A stretch of 60,000 nucleotides of DNA from Membranipora membranacea (Eukaryota; Bryozoa; Gymnolaemata; Cheilostomatida; Membraniporidae). The stretch's first letter is position 1, and each line of letters starts with the position of its first letter. A program made the translations under genes and the position numbers. Where the stretch lies: positions 25,360,001 to 25,420,000 of the forward strand of contig OU612073.1 of assembly GCA_914767715.1 (NCBI GenBank), given 5' to 3'. Positions 58,801 to 60,000 of the stretch are shown here, piece by piece. The notes under the pieces are model-generated. The model saw only the letters and a program-made list of their open reading frames with translations. It was not told the DNA's origin and did not search any database.

Positions 58801-59753
58801 ATTTTTAGCTAATTGGATTACCAGGACATTCTATATTCACTCTTACGGTCTGGGTAAGATAACATTACTATGAATTAATTTATATGTAAACTGGTTTGAC
58901 GTCTGTTCTCTGTTTGGATTAAAAGGAGCCAGGTTAGGTTGTTCCATTAATTCTAATATAATCATTGATAATAATACACCGCTTTGATGATATGACCATG
59001 TTGGTAAGACCTTTATTGTTGCCTCCTATTGATGCCCTTCGACATAAGTCACGTTTTCAATTTTTCAAACGCCTAACTAGTGAAGGGAGATGGTTTTTTG
59101 AGCGTAAATGACTCCTATAATATAACACATAGAACTTGATTTTTATTGAAGGACAGCCAGTTGAGCGATTTAATGCCACTAATGTGTTTGATAATGGTGA
59201 TATACACTCAATGAAGATCTTCAGAGAGCCGCTAAGCAATGAAGCTATAACAACACTGTATAACAACTACTGTGGTGCCTATGGTAACTGCAGACATGCA
59301 ATTTCAGGATATTCTGAATGAGTCTTAAAAATAAAAATGCAAGCTTTGCCTCTTTTTATCTATAATGTCAGATTTTGATCGAATTAGATTAAGAAATAAT
59401 TAAGGGAAGTTGAGCCGTAATACCCACTCCGAGATACTGGCGATTGTGCAAACAAAGATACTTCAATCAAAATTTAGCATCTTGTTGCCAATATAGAAAG
59501 CCTTGCCATCTTACATGAAGTGTCTCTGATTGTGAGGTATATGTGGATCAAAATCATGAATTTCCCGCCTTTCTCGCCTACTTTAAAAACTAGCATGTTT
59601 CATAGTAACTGTTTAGTCACATTTCTGTCTTCCCTATTTCAGGTGATGTCTTCAACTCCATATTGTCCGGGCCTTTCATTACAATGAGTGTGTCACCGAA
59701 ATTACCAGCAAGTGAGAGATCAGATATTCGGCTATCAGATAAGCAAGTTCCAG
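55821..59753 (+). CDS. LamG-like (concanavalin A-fold) domain protein, partial
   Basis: Exons with consistent phases: 56786-56901, 57068-57222, 57499-57709, 58152-58236, 58809-58853 (45 nt), 59152-59283 and 59643-59753. The gene continues past the right edge. An earlier exon 55821-55971 or 55978 (DIGHYILPLSCGNGNRTSCP) is tentative. The reading runs EGYDKVFQFGGMTNKRQYVT, IPDFGSDSSLL, WYPSSTICLWLRI, SRDKGWHLLCLSYDVRRN, IKGFFDGQFVALG, FYIHSYGLGQPVERFNATNV, FDNGDIHSMKIFREPLSNEA. This is the usual order of a LamG/pentraxin-like sandwich: W-H-L..., DG..., and a closing I-F-R-x-L-S motif. These domains are typical of extracellular or receptor proteins that bind sugars or other proteins. The last exons are phase 1 to phase 1, allowing module shuffling. 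No signal peptide or membrane segment is visible in the window. Confidence 0.7.
55972..56400. repeat. 195-bp diverged tandem duplication in an intron
   Basis: The block starting GGTACTGTAAGTATCATAC (55972) recurs from GGTACTATAAGTATCATGCG (56167), and its start again near 56369. Each includes CTGCAGT.TCTCC..ATTTTCTT.TGTGG and ends in TTGGCTCCT..CTTTTAGACTG. The donor-like GTAAGT of the first copy is altered in the second. Confidence 0.65.
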
Positions 59754-60000
59754 GTGAATATGCAAGTTGCGGGTTTTAATTCACCATTTTAAACCAAGCA
59801 TTTCATTTTTAAGACAATCTCCAAACACTGTCTGGATAGGTCTAGTCCTGAGAGATGATAGGCCCAGCTTTGCTTCATAGTCCCTTCCACGTTTTTACCT
59901 TTCTTATGTCTCTAATAAATAGAAAAAACAGTATATCAATTTTATCTGCTAATTGGTCTGCTAGTTTGGTCATGAAGTTCTCATTCTGATACCTCTGAAT
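59754..60000. other. Intron at the window edge
   Basis: Follows the donor GTGAAT after exon 59643-59753. No further exon is seen before the end. Confidence 0.4.

Overview
The window is nuclear DNA of an invertebrate animal. The evidence is: multi-exon genes with GT-AG introns (mostly about 100-600 bp), AATAAA signals, TATA boxes, metazoan protein families (TRPA channel, 7TM receptor, C-type lectin with PAN domain, SLC17 transporter, LamG-like and mucin-like proteins), a Ty3/gypsy LTR element, a non-LTR retrotransposon remnant, a tRNA-derived element and very abundant tandem repeats. I cannot decide the phylum from the sequence. All family names come from motif recognition by eye; no database search was run.

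Layout. 176-3326 (+): last seven exons of a TRPA1-like channel. 5063-18087: tandem segmental duplication (copies A and B). Each copy carries a single-exon 7TM receptor, four kinds of tandem repeat, and the TATA box plus first two exons of a secreted-protein gene. The receptor is broken in A by a 19-bp deletion and intact in B. Only B retains the downstream exons of the secreted-protein gene, to about 19.6 kb, and that gene is decayed. 18-24 kb is mostly non-coding. 24581-25984 (+): membrane-anchored mucin-like protein. About 28.0-29.1 kb (-): fragment of a 3'-5' exonuclease-like gene. 33.06-36.5 kb: a Cys-rich terminal exon (-), an SLC17-like exon pair (+), and a complete four-exon signal peptide-PAN-CTLD gene (-).

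40994-45633 (-): complete but inactivated Ty3/gypsy element with 299-bp LTRs and a 5-bp target duplication, apparently inserted into a small host exon. 45.8-46.9 kb (+): further SLC17-like exons, one with a stop and a frameshift. 47.7-48.2 kb: non-LTR reverse-transcriptase remnant. 48.3-54.55 kb: 42-bp satellite of about 149 monomers with higher-order structure. 55.8-59.75 kb (+): LamG-like gene running off the right edge.

The genes do not form a pathway. The strongest theme is repeat-driven turnover: duplication, asymmetric gene decay between copies, differential expansion of the same repeats, and several small foldback insertions. I found no CRISPR array, operon, prophage or other clearly new system. 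The most unusual items are the duplicated receptor/secreted-gene block, the frame-preserving 42-bp satellite, the gypsy insertion into a predicted exon, and the small hairpin insertions with possible target duplications.
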